Source: Desulfonatronovibrio sp. (lineage in GTDB: Bacteria; Desulfobacterota; Desulfovibrionia; Desulfovibrionales; Desulfonatronovibrionaceae). Taken from it: a DNA stretch of 10,978 nucleotides. The notes under the pieces are model-generated. The model did not search any database. It was not told the origin of the DNA and saw only the letters and a list, made by a program, of their open reading frames with translations. Location of the stretch: assembly GCA_003558575.1 (NCBI GenBank), contig PWPY01000198.1, positions 1 to 10,978 of the forward strand, written 5' to 3'. Of this stretch, positions 1 through 7,492 are shown piece after piece (within the stretch, counting starts at the first letter, position 1; each line of letters starts with the position of its first letter). The position numbers were made by a program, and so were the translations under genes.

Positions 1-1
1 G

Positions 2-2464
2 AAAAAAAATCTTGTTATTCCAGTTGAAACTACAGGATACATAAAGTCAGATCTTCTTTTCAAGCCTTCAGGGGAAAAAAGAAAAGCATTGTGTCGAATT
101 GCAGGCATCAACCCAGCAAGCCAGCTCATTCTTTTTGCACCTACATTTGATTTTCAGCTATCAGCCATTCCTGTCATCAAAGAACAAATAATAGATCTTG
201 CAGGGCCTGATACCCACCTTTTGATCAAGCTGCATGGCATGACAGATCAGAAGTGGGTAGATACATATAAAAAGCTTTCTAAAAACAACCCTTTCTGCAC
301 ATTTATTTCCGAAAATGATATCACGCCCAGTCTGCAGGCTGCAGACATATTAATTAGCGATGTATCCTCGGCCTTTCTGGAATTTATGCTCCTGAACAAG
401 CCAATAATTCTTGTAAATAACCCTCTTAAAAAGCAGTTTGCTCACTTTGATTCTACCGACATAGAGTATAAGGCAAGAAAAGCCTGCACCATTGTAAACA
501 ACTTTAAGGAATTGAAAAATGCTGTGCAGGAGGCTGTCAATTATCCCAATAAACTGGCTGAAAAAAGAAAAATTTTCTCGGAAATGCTATGTTATGGCAG
601 AGATGGAAATTCAGCAAAGAGAACAGCACAGGCTGTTTTAAAACATTTCAACCAAAAATTCCCAAAAAGATTCACTGTCTTTGTGCCATGGAAGCATCCC
701 CCCGCAAAAAATGAACTCCTGTTTTTTTTAAAACACCTTAAGGACACCACACAAAATTTTGACTTAGATATTATCATGGCTGGTTCCAGTAAAAATCTAA
801 GCGGTTACAGCAACACAGATTTTCACTGGCATGAGTGTACACATCTTAGTGCAGACATTTTGCACAAGGCCATAAAGAATACGAACATCGAATACATTGC
901 CATTGTGCACCCCAATACTGCACTGCCTCATTCCTGGCCAAAATTTCTAATGAGCCACCTTCACTGGAACGAAAATGCCTGGCTTGTTCAATCTCTCCAG
1001 CAAGGCCATGACTACCAGAACATTATTGATACTCACTTTCAGGAATATAAAAATGCACCCTTTGCCAGAATAGCTTCACAACTGAAAATATTTCTTATTG
1101 GTTCAGCATTAAAAACTGATCAGGTTACATCCTCATGCATGATGTTCACTAAAACAATACTTAATAAGCACTATGAAGATATAGAGAGGCAAAATATTGA
1201 ACTCTTTCTTGATATGTTAAGGATAAAATTAAATGAAAATGGTCTGCATGTATTAAAAGCTTTAGATATCTATACCTACCCACTTGAATGTAAAGACAAC
1301 ATGTCATTAAGTACTCATCATGCAAATAAAAAAAACTATCAGGCAAGCATAATTATCCCTGTTTTAAACAACCTGGACTATACAATAAATTGCCTTGAAT
1401 CTATCTTCAAACATACTGACACAATGAATACCGAAATCATTATCGTGGATAATGGATCAAACAAAATCACTGCTGATTATCTATCACAGCTGGCAAAACA
1501 AGGATTTATTAAAATCATAACCAATGCCTCAAACCTGGGTTTTGCCAAGGCCTGTAATCAGGGAGCCCTTGCAGCAGATGGAGAATATCTGGTTTTTTTG
1601 AATAATGATACAGTGGTGACCCAAGACTGGCTGAACATGCTGGTCCAGACTATTAAAAAAGATCCCAGAATAGGAGCAATTGGCCCCAAACTGCTTTATC
1701 CTGATGACACTATTCAACATGCTGGGATAGTTTTTACTAATCAAAAAACTGTAATGCACATATATAATGGATTTCGAAAAGAACACCCGGCAGTAAACAA
1801 ACCCAGAAACTACCAGGCCCTGAGTGCGGCCTGTCTGCTGATTAAAAAAAAGGTATTCGTAAAACTGGGGATGTTTGATGAACGATTCAAAAATGGCTTT
1901 GAAGATGTAGACCTTTGCCTGAAAATAAAAAAATTAGGACTCACATGCCATTACTGTCCACAATCGCAAGTATATCATTACGAAAGTAAGACACCGGAAA
2001 GATTTAAAAATAACAGTGAAAACGAAAAGCTTCTCGGCATGAAATGGTCACAGGAAATTGAATGTGATGAAAATTTATACTATGCAAGAGACTCAATACA
2101 CCCTGACACTTTGGAGTCAGGCAATGGCGATATCAGCTTTTTGCTTCTTGACAGCAATACCAACTTTTTCTGGGAAAAAGCGAAAACTCAAATAAATAAT
2201 GGCAACCTGAACAAAGCTCTTGAAATGTATAATAGGGCCCTGCAGTTTAACCCCTATGACCCTCGAAACTTTAGCATTATGGAAGAAATGTCACAGCTGC
2301 TTATAAAAATGAACTTATTATCCCAGGCTGAAGAATGCATTGAGAAGCTCGTAAAGTCAGCTCCCACTCAAGCAAGGTATTTAGAGTTATCCAGAATCCA
2401 GAAGAAAATGGGCAAACTAAGAAAAGCTGCCTCAAGTATTCATAAATCTATGGAGTTATCATGA
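2..2464 (+). CDS. Multidomain glycosyltransferase: CDP-glycerol glycerophosphotransferase-like + GT2 + TPR (5' partial)
   Basis: The reading frame is open from the window edge, so the true start lies upstream; the TTG at 89 is internal, because the codons before it match the downstream paralog (shared IPVE/TGYIKSD region). 820 residues are visible. Domain order, counted from the first visible codon: (1) about 1-215, C-terminal half of a CDP-glycerol glycerophosphotransferase (TagB/TagF-type, GT-B) domain with LILFAPTF, IKLHGMTD and SDVSSAFLEFMLLNKP motifs; (2) about 222-430, a GT-A-like region without a DxD; (3) about 448-665, a complete GT2 domain with SIIIPVLNN, VDNGS, an NND metal-site motif (534-536), SAACLLI and FEDVDLCLK; (4) about 720-820, two to three TPR-like helical repeats. 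GT2 enzymes transfer sugars from nucleotide donors; the first domain type transfers polyol-phosphate. A role in building a surface glycan is inferred. The stop overlaps the next start (ATGA), so the two genes are probably co-translated. Confidence 0.85.
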   Translation, partial: KKNLVIPVETTGYIKSDLLFKPSGEKRKALCRIAGINPASQLILFAPTFDFQLSAIPVIKEQIIDLAGPDTHLLIKLHGMTDQKWVDTYKKLSKNNPFCTFISENDITPSLQAADILISDVSSAFLEFMLLNKPIILVNNPLKKQFAHFDSTDIEYKARKACTIVNNFKELKNAVQEAVNYPNKLAEKRKIFSEMLCYGRDGNSAKRTAQAVLKHFNQKFPKRFTVFVPWKHPPAKNELLFFLKHLKDTTQNFDLDIIMAGSSKNLSGYSNTDFHWHECTHLSADILHKAIKNTNIEYIAIVHPNTALPHSWPKFLMSHLHWNENAWLVQSLQQGHDYQNIIDTHFQEYKNAPFARIASQLKIFLIGSALKTDQVTSSCMMFTKTILNKHYEDIERQNIELFLDMLRIKLNENGLHVLKALDIYTYPLECKDNMSLSTHHANKKNYQASIIIPVLNNLDYTINCLESIFKHTDTMNTEIIIVDNGSNKITADYLSQLAKQGFIKIITNASNLGFAKACNQGALAADGEYLVFLNNDTVVTQDWLNMLVQTIKKDPRIGAIGPKLLYPDDTIQHAGIVFTNQKTVMHIYNGFRKEHPAVNKPRNYQALSAACLLIKKKVFVKLGMFDERFKNGFEDVDLCLKIKKLGLTCHYCPQSQVYHYESKTPERFKNNSENEKLLGMKWSQEIECDENLYYARDSIHPDTLESGNGDISFLLLDSNTNFFWEKAKTQINNGNLNKALEMYNRALQFNPYDPRNFSIMEEMSQLLIKMNLLSQAEECIEKLVKSAPTQARYLELSRIQKKMGKLRKAASSIHKSMELS

Positions 2465-4308
2465 AATATGATCCAGAAAAAAATGCAGACATACTGTTTT
2501 ACGCTGAAAGAAGCCTGCACCTTCCTTACCTGGAACCTATCCATGACTACTTGAAAATCACTTACCCACATCTAAGGCTCTGCTTTTCTGCGCCTGAATT
2601 TATACCTACCACAGAGGATATTGCTGGCGTTGGTTTACCTGAAAAAGATGTGGAAAAGATAAAGAAAAAGGCATGTTTTTACTCAGATTCGTCAAAAGTA
2701 CAGGCAAATATTGCTGTAATAGCTGATCCCTGCCATCTGAGAATTCCCCATATATCAAAAGTTGCCAACGTAGGTCACGGTCTTACCTGTAAAGGACTTT
2801 ATTTTTGTCGTAACAATATTATCCGAAGGGAAAACCTTTCTGATATGATATGTGTTCCAGGGCCGTGGCACAAGAGAAGGCTTGAAGATAATGTATTCAT
2901 TCCCATTGAAGTAACCGGGTACATTAAATCCGACATGCTCTTTGGTCCAGATGCTGTAAATAAGAGCAAATTCTGTATGGACATGAACATAGACCCGGAA
3001 AAAAAGATTATTCTTTTCGCCCCAACATTTAACGAAGAACTATCCGCCATTCCTGTGATCAAGGATAAAGTATCTGAACTGACTGGACCGGACCGCATTG
3101 TGATGGTTAAACTTCACCATATGACAGATCCGTATTGGATTAAAATGTACCAGAATATGGCCAGGGAGCACCCTGATATAATTTATTTAGATGACACTGA
3201 TTACAGCGGAATGATGCATGCAGCAGATGTTATGGTCAGCGATGTTTCATCCATGTTCATTGAATTCATGTTCTTAAACAAACCAGTGGTACTATATAAA
3301 AATCCCAGATTAGAGGAATATCCTAGCTTTAACCCCAACAACATAGAGTACAGAGTCCGTGACGCAGTTCAGGAAGCTGATACTTTTCCTCAGCTGCAGC
3401 AGGAAATTGAAAGGGCTCTGGAAAATCCCCAAATGCTAAGTGCTCGGCGCAAGCATTATATTGAAGAACTTGATTATGGTCAGGATGGACAGTGTGCTAA
3501 AAGAGCAGGAGAAGCAATTTATTCAAGAATCAACCAAAAAAACTACATCCCAAGACAGAAAAACAGTTATTCAATTTTTCTGCTGCTTGATGAAGAAAAC
3601 GATAATAATCTTGTGCAGGAAACACTAAGACAGATTGCTGATAGGTCTACTCAGTATTTTATAGAAGTTTTTCCTGTGTCTAACAATGATTCAGGGACTT
3701 TCTTCTGGAGCAAGCAAACGTGCCCCATCATGGCAGATGATAATGAAATACTTAAATTAAATAAGGCCCTTTCCCTGGCAAGGGGAAACATGGGGGTAAT
3801 CCTGAAACCTGGCTGGCATTTTCCTGACAACTGGCTTAAATGGCTCAACAATCACTTTCTCTGGAATCAGGAAATAGGTATGGTCAAAGCTGTTCAGGAT
3901 CTTGACATAATGCGCTCTGCCTTTAAAAATGTACTTTCTGATGCTCAGCCGCCTGTTTTATGCAAGTCCATGTCTGCAGCCCTTTTAAATCTATGCATAG
4001 GCAATGCTTCTGTGAACGACCGACTGGATTCATCCTGCGCAATGATTCCTTTGCCTGTATTGAAGGCAAGTGTTGAGGCTGTTCCAGAAATTTACAACGG
4101 AGACATTCTCAAAAACCTGGACCTGCTTGTAACTAATTTGGGACTCACCAGCCTCACTGCATTAGACACGCTGATTTATCCCATGGAACAACAATTTTTT
4201 ATCTGGGATAAACAGGCATTGATGGAGGCGGTTGCCATGCTTAAAAAAGAAGGGTTGATGGAAGAAGCTGTCAAGCTGATGAAAGACAACAGTCAAATTT
4301 TCAACTGA
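2461..4308 (+). CDS. CDP-glycerol glycerophosphotransferase-family protein with degenerate GT-A-like tail
   Basis: 615 residues, starting at the ATG that overlaps the upstream stop by 4 bp; GGAG at 2452-2455 is a good ribosome binding site. It is a paralog of the upstream gene and shows the intact N-terminal half missing there. Residues about 1-165 form the first Rossmann-like half with a GHGLTCKG motif (His106, Lys111) in the place of the family's HGTxxK. Residues about 180-350 carry IILFAPTF, VKLHHMTD and SDVSSMFIEFMFLNKP, the second half of the polyol-phosphate transferase fold. Residues about 368-580 align with the middle domain of the upstream protein (shared W-x-K-x-L, SSCxM, ALDxxxYP) and look like a GT2-type fold whose DxD position reads KPGW, so this part is probably not catalytic. 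There is no membrane segment or signal peptide, so it is probably cytoplasmic or peripheral. Transfer of glycerol-phosphate or another polyol-phosphate to a surface polymer is the family role; the actual donor is unknown. Confidence 0.85.
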   Translation: MKYDPEKNADILFYAERSLHLPYLEPIHDYLKITYPHLRLCFSAPEFIPTTEDIAGVGLPEKDVEKIKKKACFYSDSSKVQANIAVIADPCHLRIPHISKVANVGHGLTCKGLYFCRNNIIRRENLSDMICVPGPWHKRRLEDNVFIPIEVTGYIKSDMLFGPDAVNKSKFCMDMNIDPEKKIILFAPTFNEELSAIPVIKDKVSELTGPDRIVMVKLHHMTDPYWIKMYQNMAREHPDIIYLDDTDYSGMMHAADVMVSDVSSMFIEFMFLNKPVVLYKNPRLEEYPSFNPNNIEYRVRDAVQEADTFPQLQQEIERALENPQMLSARRKHYIEELDYGQDGQCAKRAGEAIYSRINQKNYIPRQKNSYSIFLLLDEENDNNLVQETLRQIADRSTQYFIEVFPVSNNDSGTFFWSKQTCPIMADDNEILKLNKALSLARGNMGVILKPGWHFPDNWLKWLNNHFLWNQEIGMVKAVQDLDIMRSAFKNVLSDAQPPVLCKSMSAALLNLCIGNASVNDRLDSSCAMIPLPVLKASVEAVPEIYNGDILKNLDLLVTNLGLTSLTALDTLIYPMEQQFFIWDKQALMEAVAMLKKEGLMEEAVKLMKDNSQIFN

Positions 4309-4987
4309 GAACCTGAGACTTTTTTCCATATTCAAAAAGCTGCTTCTGTCTTAAATTGATTCCTTCGGGGTCAAGGCCCTGGCCTGCATCATAAATGCCC
4401 ACCACGTCCTTCACATGTCTGATATTCCTGGCTCGTCTTGAATAATAAAGAATATTCAAATAATCAGACTCATACTTTCCCTTTCCTGCCCAACCACCAC
4501 AACGAACCACGACCAGTTCCCTGGAAAGACACAAGCACAGAGGGTCAATATTGCCCTGGCGGATAAGGGATTTTCCCGGAATTTCCCTGGGCAGGTATTC
4601 GCATTCAAAAGCCCTTCTAACATCGATACGGGCAATCAGCATATCAGAATCATAATTATCCAGATAGGTATCAAAAGCGGATGGGGTCAAGGCATTGTCA
4701 TCATCAAGAAAAACCACCCTTTCGCCTCTACTCAGATTAAGAAGGATGTTTCTGATCCCATTCCCCCAGTTTTTATCTCTGGGCAGATCATAATAGTGAA
4801 CAATGGCAGATTTTACAACGCGTTTGCCTTTTATACCGTCAAAACCTACCAGAACTTCCACGCTTTCCGGAGCGAGACTATTACAACTGTACTCAATTGA
4901 ACTGAGCACACTGGAAATTGCCAGTTCAAGCGATTTGGGCCTGGTTCCTATACTGGGGATAATAACGGAAAAAAGCACATCAGCCAA
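4301..4987 (-). CDS. Small GT2-family glycosyltransferase
   Basis: 228 residues. The chosen start is TTG at 4987, because GGAG at 4997-4994 sits 6 nt upstream and an in-frame stop lies two codons before; a GTG at 4978 is the alternative. The N-terminus (FSVIIPSIGTRP) is the first beta strand of a GT-A fold. GFDG near residue 48-51 and FLDDDNAL with an Asp triad at 95-97 form the nucleotide-sugar and metal site. RCGGW and GKYESDYLN (about 163-178) match the region of GT2 enzymes that binds acceptor and supplies the catalytic base. There is no transmembrane segment. It lies convergent to the two large transferases, with stop regions overlapping by 8 bp, and downstream of rpmB but separated from it by a terminator. 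It probably takes part in the same surface-glycan pathway. The sugar specificity cannot be predicted. Confidence 0.8.
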   Translation of the reverse strand: MADVLFSVIIPSIGTRPKSLELAISSVLSSIEYSCNSLAPESVEVLVGFDGIKGKRVVKSAIVHYYDLPRDKNWGNGIRNILLNLSRGERVVFLDDDNALTPSAFDTYLDNYDSDMLIARIDVRRAFECEYLPREIPGKSLIRQGNIDPLCLCLSRELVVVRCGGWAGKGKYESDYLNILYYSRRARNIRHVKDVVGIYDAGQGLDPEGINLRQKQLFEYGKKSQVLS

Positions 4988-5040
4988 GACTTACTCCACT
5001 GATCTACAAAGGAGAGTTGAGTGTATCTAAAGATATGGCA

Positions 5041-5080
5041 ACAAAGAAAAACCCCGAAATACAGGATTATCCCGGGGTTT
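5041..5080 (-). terminator. Intrinsic terminator after rpmB
   Basis: On the - strand, AAACCCCG (5080-5073) pairs perfectly with CGGGGTTT (5056-5049) around a 16-nt loop, and the stem runs straight into a T-rich tract (TTTTTCTTT) ending near 5042. It lies about 21 nt past the rpmB stop and before the glycosyltransferase gene, so it should isolate the two transcripts. Confidence 0.8.
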
Positions 5081-5101
5081 GATTAGACAGGAAAAGACAA
5101 T

Positions 5102-5302
5102 TTATTTAATCGCAGGTTTGACAACCGCCCCGGAGCGCAGACATCTGGTACATACGCTTACTTTTTTAACCTGCCCTTCACTGTTCTGCGATCTTACCTT
5201 CTGGAGATTGGGCAGAAACCTTCTCTTGTTTTTATTGTTGGCATGGCTGACATTATTGCCTACCTGCGGTTTTTTTCCGCAGATTTCACATTGCTTGCTC
5301 AT
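5102..5302 (-). CDS. rpmB: 50S ribosomal protein L28
   Basis: 66 residues, a component of the large ribosomal subunit. The start at 5302 is chosen because GGGAGGG (5316-5310) lies 7 nt upstream and the protein then begins [10 protein letters not shown], the normal L28 N-terminus; the open frame continues upstream without family similarity. The family core is visible: [24 protein letters not shown], then [11 protein letters not shown]. Cys5/Cys8 and Cys51/Cys54 form two CxxC pairs, the zinc-binding (C+) form of L28. It is transcribed away from the DUF177-rpmF-plsX-fab cluster, sharing a 155-bp divergent promoter region with it, and ends in an intrinsic terminator. Confidence 0.95.
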   Translation of the reverse strand: MSKQCEICGKKPQVGNNVSHANNKNKRRFLPNLQKVRSQNSEGQVKKVSVCTRCLRSGAVVKPAIK

Positions 5303-5457
5303 TTTATTTCCCTCCCGGACTGTGTGTATAATTTCATTACAAAGAAGTTCGTTATCTACAAAAGAGGATTTATTATCCTTAAACATTAAAAATGGCAAGA
5401 GCAAAAATCTTGACATTGACCATATAGTGAAGATAGGAAGTTCCTTTGGGAATTAAT
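5303..5457. promoter_or_regulatory. Divergent promoter region between rpmB and the DUF177-rpmF-plsX-fab cluster
   Basis: This 155-bp AT-rich gap must hold the promoters for both directions. On the + strand TTGACA at 5410-5415 is a perfect -35 box; the best -10 at a 16-nt spacing is GATAGG (5432-5437), which is weak. On the - strand, TTATAC or TAATGA shortly upstream of the rpmB ribosome binding site could be -10 boxes, without a convincing -35. A perfect 5-bp inverted repeat, AGGAT/ATCCT with 5 nt between (5365-5379), lies in the middle and could be an operator. Location is firm; exact promoter assignments are tentative. Confidence 0.5.
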
Positions 5458-5982
5458 ATGCAGAAAAAATGGTTGACCGTATCAGATATCCCGGCCCAGG
5501 GCCGGGAGTTTTATTTTGAAGATGAACAGGATTGGGCAGGTTTAAAAGATAACAATCTGTCAAATCAGGAAAAATGTGATAACCTGAAGGTAATGGTTGA
5601 AGTACTGCCACAAAAAGATGGGATTTACTTCAAGGGTAACATTAAAGGACAGACCATAATCCCTTGTTCAAGATGCCTGGAATCTTCGAATATTGACATC
5701 TATCATAACTTTGATCTGTTTGAAGATTTTGAGCAATGCCATCAGAAAGGTTCTGAAACCGGCCTTCTCAAATTTGAAAATGGCCAATGTTATATTGATT
5801 TGCAAAAACTTGTTAAGGAACAGGCAATTCTTGCCCTGCCGGATAAACCCCTTTGCTCTGAAATATGCAAAGGCCTGTGTCCCAGATGCGGTGAAGACCT
5901 GAACAAGGATTTATGTGCCTGCTCCCAGAATGCCGGTGATCCAAGAATGGCTGTTTTTCAGAATGTTAAAATAGAAAAATAG
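5458..5982 (+). CDS. DUF177 (YceD-family) protein, 23S rRNA accumulation-related
   Basis: 174 residues from the ATG at 5458 (GGGA 6 nt upstream); a TTG 12 nt earlier is in frame but overlaps that binding site. The family is known in bacteria and plants as a factor needed for 23S rRNA accumulation and is nearly always encoded before rpmF. Diagnostic features are seen: PCSRCLE (Cys70, Cys73), an acidic middle, the VKEQAILALPDKPLC segment, and CKGLCPRCGEDLN (Cys137, Cys141, Cys144), plus Cys133 and a final CAC (153-155). The cysteines suggest a zinc-binding module. The C-terminal DPRMAVFQNVK matches the family's usual ending. It is the first gene of the + strand cluster; a 182-nt gap with a repeat element separates it from rpmF, unlike the tight spacing usual for this pair. 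Confidence 0.9.
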   Translation: MQKKWLTVSDIPAQGREFYFEDEQDWAGLKDNNLSNQEKCDNLKVMVEVLPQKDGIYFKGNIKGQTIIPCSRCLESSNIDIYHNFDLFEDFEQCHQKGSETGLLKFENGQCYIDLQKLVKEQAILALPDKPLCSEICKGLCPRCGEDLNKDLCACSQNAGDPRMAVFQNVKIEK

Positions 5983-6006
5983 TTATGAGTTAAGTATAAA
6001 TCCTTT

Positions 6007-6128
6007 AACATCCTGTTGAAAAAATATTTATCAGACAGAAAGTTCAAGGTCGCAGGTTATTTAGACATACGTAAAAGTTTGAACTTTTTGACGCGACAAA
6101 ACAATTGGGAAATTTTCAACGGCCTGTT
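6007..6128 (+). repeat. Intergenic inverted-repeat element, copy A (DUF177-rpmF gap)
   Basis: About 122 nt. The left end (AACA..CTGTTGAAAA) is an imperfect inverted copy of the right end (TTTTCAACGGCCTGTT). The right half contains ATACGTAAAAGTTTG (6067-6081), identical in copies C and D, followed by a shared CAATTGGGA block before TTTTCAAC. The inner hairpin seen in the other copies is degraded here. It fills most of the 182-nt gap and has the same orientation as the other copies. It is recognised by alignment of the gaps within this window; its genome-wide distribution is unknown. Confidence 0.75.
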
Positions 6129-6131
6129 AAA

Positions 6132-6145
6132 ATTGAACATTGAAC
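6132..6145 (+). repeat. Two ATTGAAC heptamers upstream of rpmF
   Basis: Two perfect tandem ATTGAAC units follow directly after repeat copy A and end 9 nt before the GAGG ribosome binding site (6155-6158) of rpmF. The same heptamer occurs six times in the same relative place upstream of acpP, which makes chance less likely. Confidence 0.7.
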
Positions 6146-6164
6146 TTAAAAAAAGAGGTATAAA

Positions 6165-6353
6165 ATGGCTCTACCCAAAAAAAAGACATCCAAATCCAAA
6201 AAAGGCATGCGCAGGTCTCATGACCATATCCCTACTCCAAATTTCATTTACTGTGAATGTGGAGAAGCAACACTTCCTCATCGCATCTGCCCTGACTGCG
6301 GCACATACAAGGGACGCCAATATTTAAGGCTACAGCAGGATGCCGCCAATTAA
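6165..6353 (+). CDS. rpmF: 50S ribosomal protein L32
   Basis: 62 residues, a large-subunit ribosomal protein. The ATG at 6165 has GAGG 6 nt upstream. The N-terminus MALPKKKTSKSKKGMRRSHDH is the typical basic L32 start, and the C-terminal half holds a zinc-ribbon: Cys30-x-Cys32 and Cys42-x-x-Cys45, then GTYKGRQ. The first pair is spaced by one residue instead of the two found in, for example, the Thermus protein. The stop lies 11 nt inside the plsX reading frame (14-bp overlap), so plsX translation is probably coupled to rpmF. This rpmF-plsX link is widely conserved in bacteria. Confidence 0.95.
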   Translation: MALPKKKTSKSKKGMRRSHDHIPTPNFIYCECGEATLPHRICPDCGTYKGRQYLRLQQDAAN

Positions 6354-7386
6354 ACCCAGGATCGCTATTGACGCCATGGGCGGCGACTTTGGTCCTGAGG
6401 TTATAGTTCCTGGAGCCATAGAGGCCGCCAGAAAAAAAGACCTCGGACTCATTTTGGTGGGTGATGAAAATAAAATTCAATCAGCCTTGTCCGATAAAAA
6501 AAATAAAGATATTGACCTGGAAATAGTCCACGCTTCAGAAGTAGTTGAGATGTCGGACAAACCGTCCGACATCATGCGCAGAAAAAAAGACTCATCTATA
6601 CAGGTGGCTTTCCGTCTGGCCAGAGAGGGCAAGGCTCAGGGTATTGTCAGTGCTGGTAATTCGGGCGCTACACTGGCTTGTGGAATGTTTATTCTGGGCA
6701 GGATTAAAGGTATTGAGCGCCCGGCTTTGGCATCTATTCTGCCCTCAGAAAAAGGTCCTGTAATCCTCATAGATGTAGGGGCCAATGTTGAATGCAAGCC
6801 TTACCACCTGGTACAATTCGGTCTTATGGCTGAAGTTTTTGCCAGAAGTGTTCTCCACGTCAAGAAACCCAAAGTGGGTGTTCTGACCATTGGAGAGGAA
6901 GAAGGCAAGGGGAACAACTTAGTCAAAGAAACAATAAAGCTTTTTAAAATGTCCTCCATGAACTTCATAGGCAATATTGAAGGACGGGATTTTTTCACTG
7001 GCAAAGCCGATGTAATAGTATGTGACGGCTTTGTGGGCAATGTTTCCCTGAAGCTCATGGAAGGTCTGGCTACTTCTCTTAATAAAATTCTCAAGGAAGA
7101 GGTCAAAAAAAGCTGGTTGGCCAGAATAGGTTTCCTTATGGGCATAAGGGCTCTCAAAAGATTCGGCAGACGCATCGATTATGCAGAATATGGGGGAGCG
7201 CCACTACTTGGACTGAACGGCATCGGCATAGTCTGTCATGGATCATCCAATTCCAAAGCTATTAACAATGCAGTAATCATGGCTGGTGAATTCATTAGGA
7301 ACGGGGCTAACAAACTACTGATTGACGGCCTGGGAGCAAACAAGGAAATTCAGCTCTTCAGCAAAAAAGCCCTGCCCAGAAATTAA
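6340..7386 (+). CDS. plsX: Phosphate acyltransferase PlsX
   Basis: 348 residues, near the usual 330-350. PlsX converts acyl-ACP and phosphate to acyl-phosphate, the donor used by PlsY to make lysophosphatidate, so it joins fatty acid and phospholipid synthesis at the inner face of the membrane. Family motifs appear in order: IAIDAMGGDFGPE (8-20), MSDKPSDIMRRKKDSS (71-86), VSAGNSGATLA (103-113), DVGAN (145-149), IGEEEGKGN (184-192), CDGFVGNVSLK (228-238) and YGGAPLLGLNGIGIVCHGSSN (284-304). The ATG at 6340 is chosen because the IAIDAMGG motif follows at the normal distance; the next Met is inside the motif. It overlaps rpmF by 14 bp. The coding sequence of residues 71-79 includes a perfect 10-bp hairpin (6549-6573). 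Confidence 0.97.
   Translation: MPPIKPRIAIDAMGGDFGPEVIVPGAIEAARKKDLGLILVGDENKIQSALSDKKNKDIDLEIVHASEVVEMSDKPSDIMRRKKDSSIQVAFRLAREGKAQGIVSAGNSGATLACGMFILGRIKGIERPALASILPSEKGPVILIDVGANVECKPYHLVQFGLMAEVFARSVLHVKKPKVGVLTIGEEEGKGNNLVKETIKLFKMSSMNFIGNIEGRDFFTGKADVIVCDGFVGNVSLKLMEGLATSLNKILKEEVKKSWLARIGFLMGIRALKRFGRRIDYAEYGGAPLLGLNGIGIVCHGSSNSKAINNAVIMAGEFIRNGANKLLIDGLGANKEIQLFSKKALPRN
6549..6573 (+). other. Perfect 10-bp stem-loop inside plsX
   Basis: GATGTCGGAC (6549-6558) and GTCCGACATC (6564-6573) are exact reverse complements around a 5-nt loop AAACC. It encodes the conserved MSDKPSDIM segment of PlsX, so the palindrome may be a by-product of the near-repeat SDKPSD, although codon choice had to cooperate for every base to pair. 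No T-tract follows, so it is not an intrinsic terminator. Confidence 0.6.
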
Positions 7387-7430
7387 CAGTGTGAAAAAGT
7401 CCCTATCAGGCCACTTAAAGCATGCCAGTA
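7387..7430 (+). repeat. Left-end fragment of the intergenic repeat (plsX-fabH gap)
   Basis: The segment GTGTGAAAAAGTCCCTATC directly after the plsX stop matches the left end of copies C and D (GTGTTGAAAAAGTCCTTATC in C). The rest of the 106-nt gap shows neither the ATACGTAAAAGTTTG core nor a right end, so this looks like a decayed or solo left end. The boundary at 7430 is approximate. Confidence 0.5.
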
Positions 7431-7492
7431 AATAATTAATTGCCTGAAAATATCAGCTCCCAAAAAATTCGGTGCTGGAAGATCTTTATCTC

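Noticed and set aside
89..91. TTG as start of the first glycosyltransferase
   Set aside because: The frame is open to the window edge and the preceding 29 codons align with the paralogous gene, so the gene begins outside the window.
5303..5416. N-terminal extension of L28 on the - strand
   Set aside because: It has no family similarity and covers the ribosome binding site and promoter region; the start at 5302 gives a normal L28.
5079..5456. Open frame of 125 codons opposite rpmB
   Set aside because: It is the shadow of rpmB and its promoter region; the translation shows no recognisable domain and no ribosome binding site.
6016..6327. Open frame of 103 codons across the DUF177-rpmF gap and rpmF
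   Set aside because: It begins at a TTG inside repeat copy A and reads rpmF in the wrong frame.
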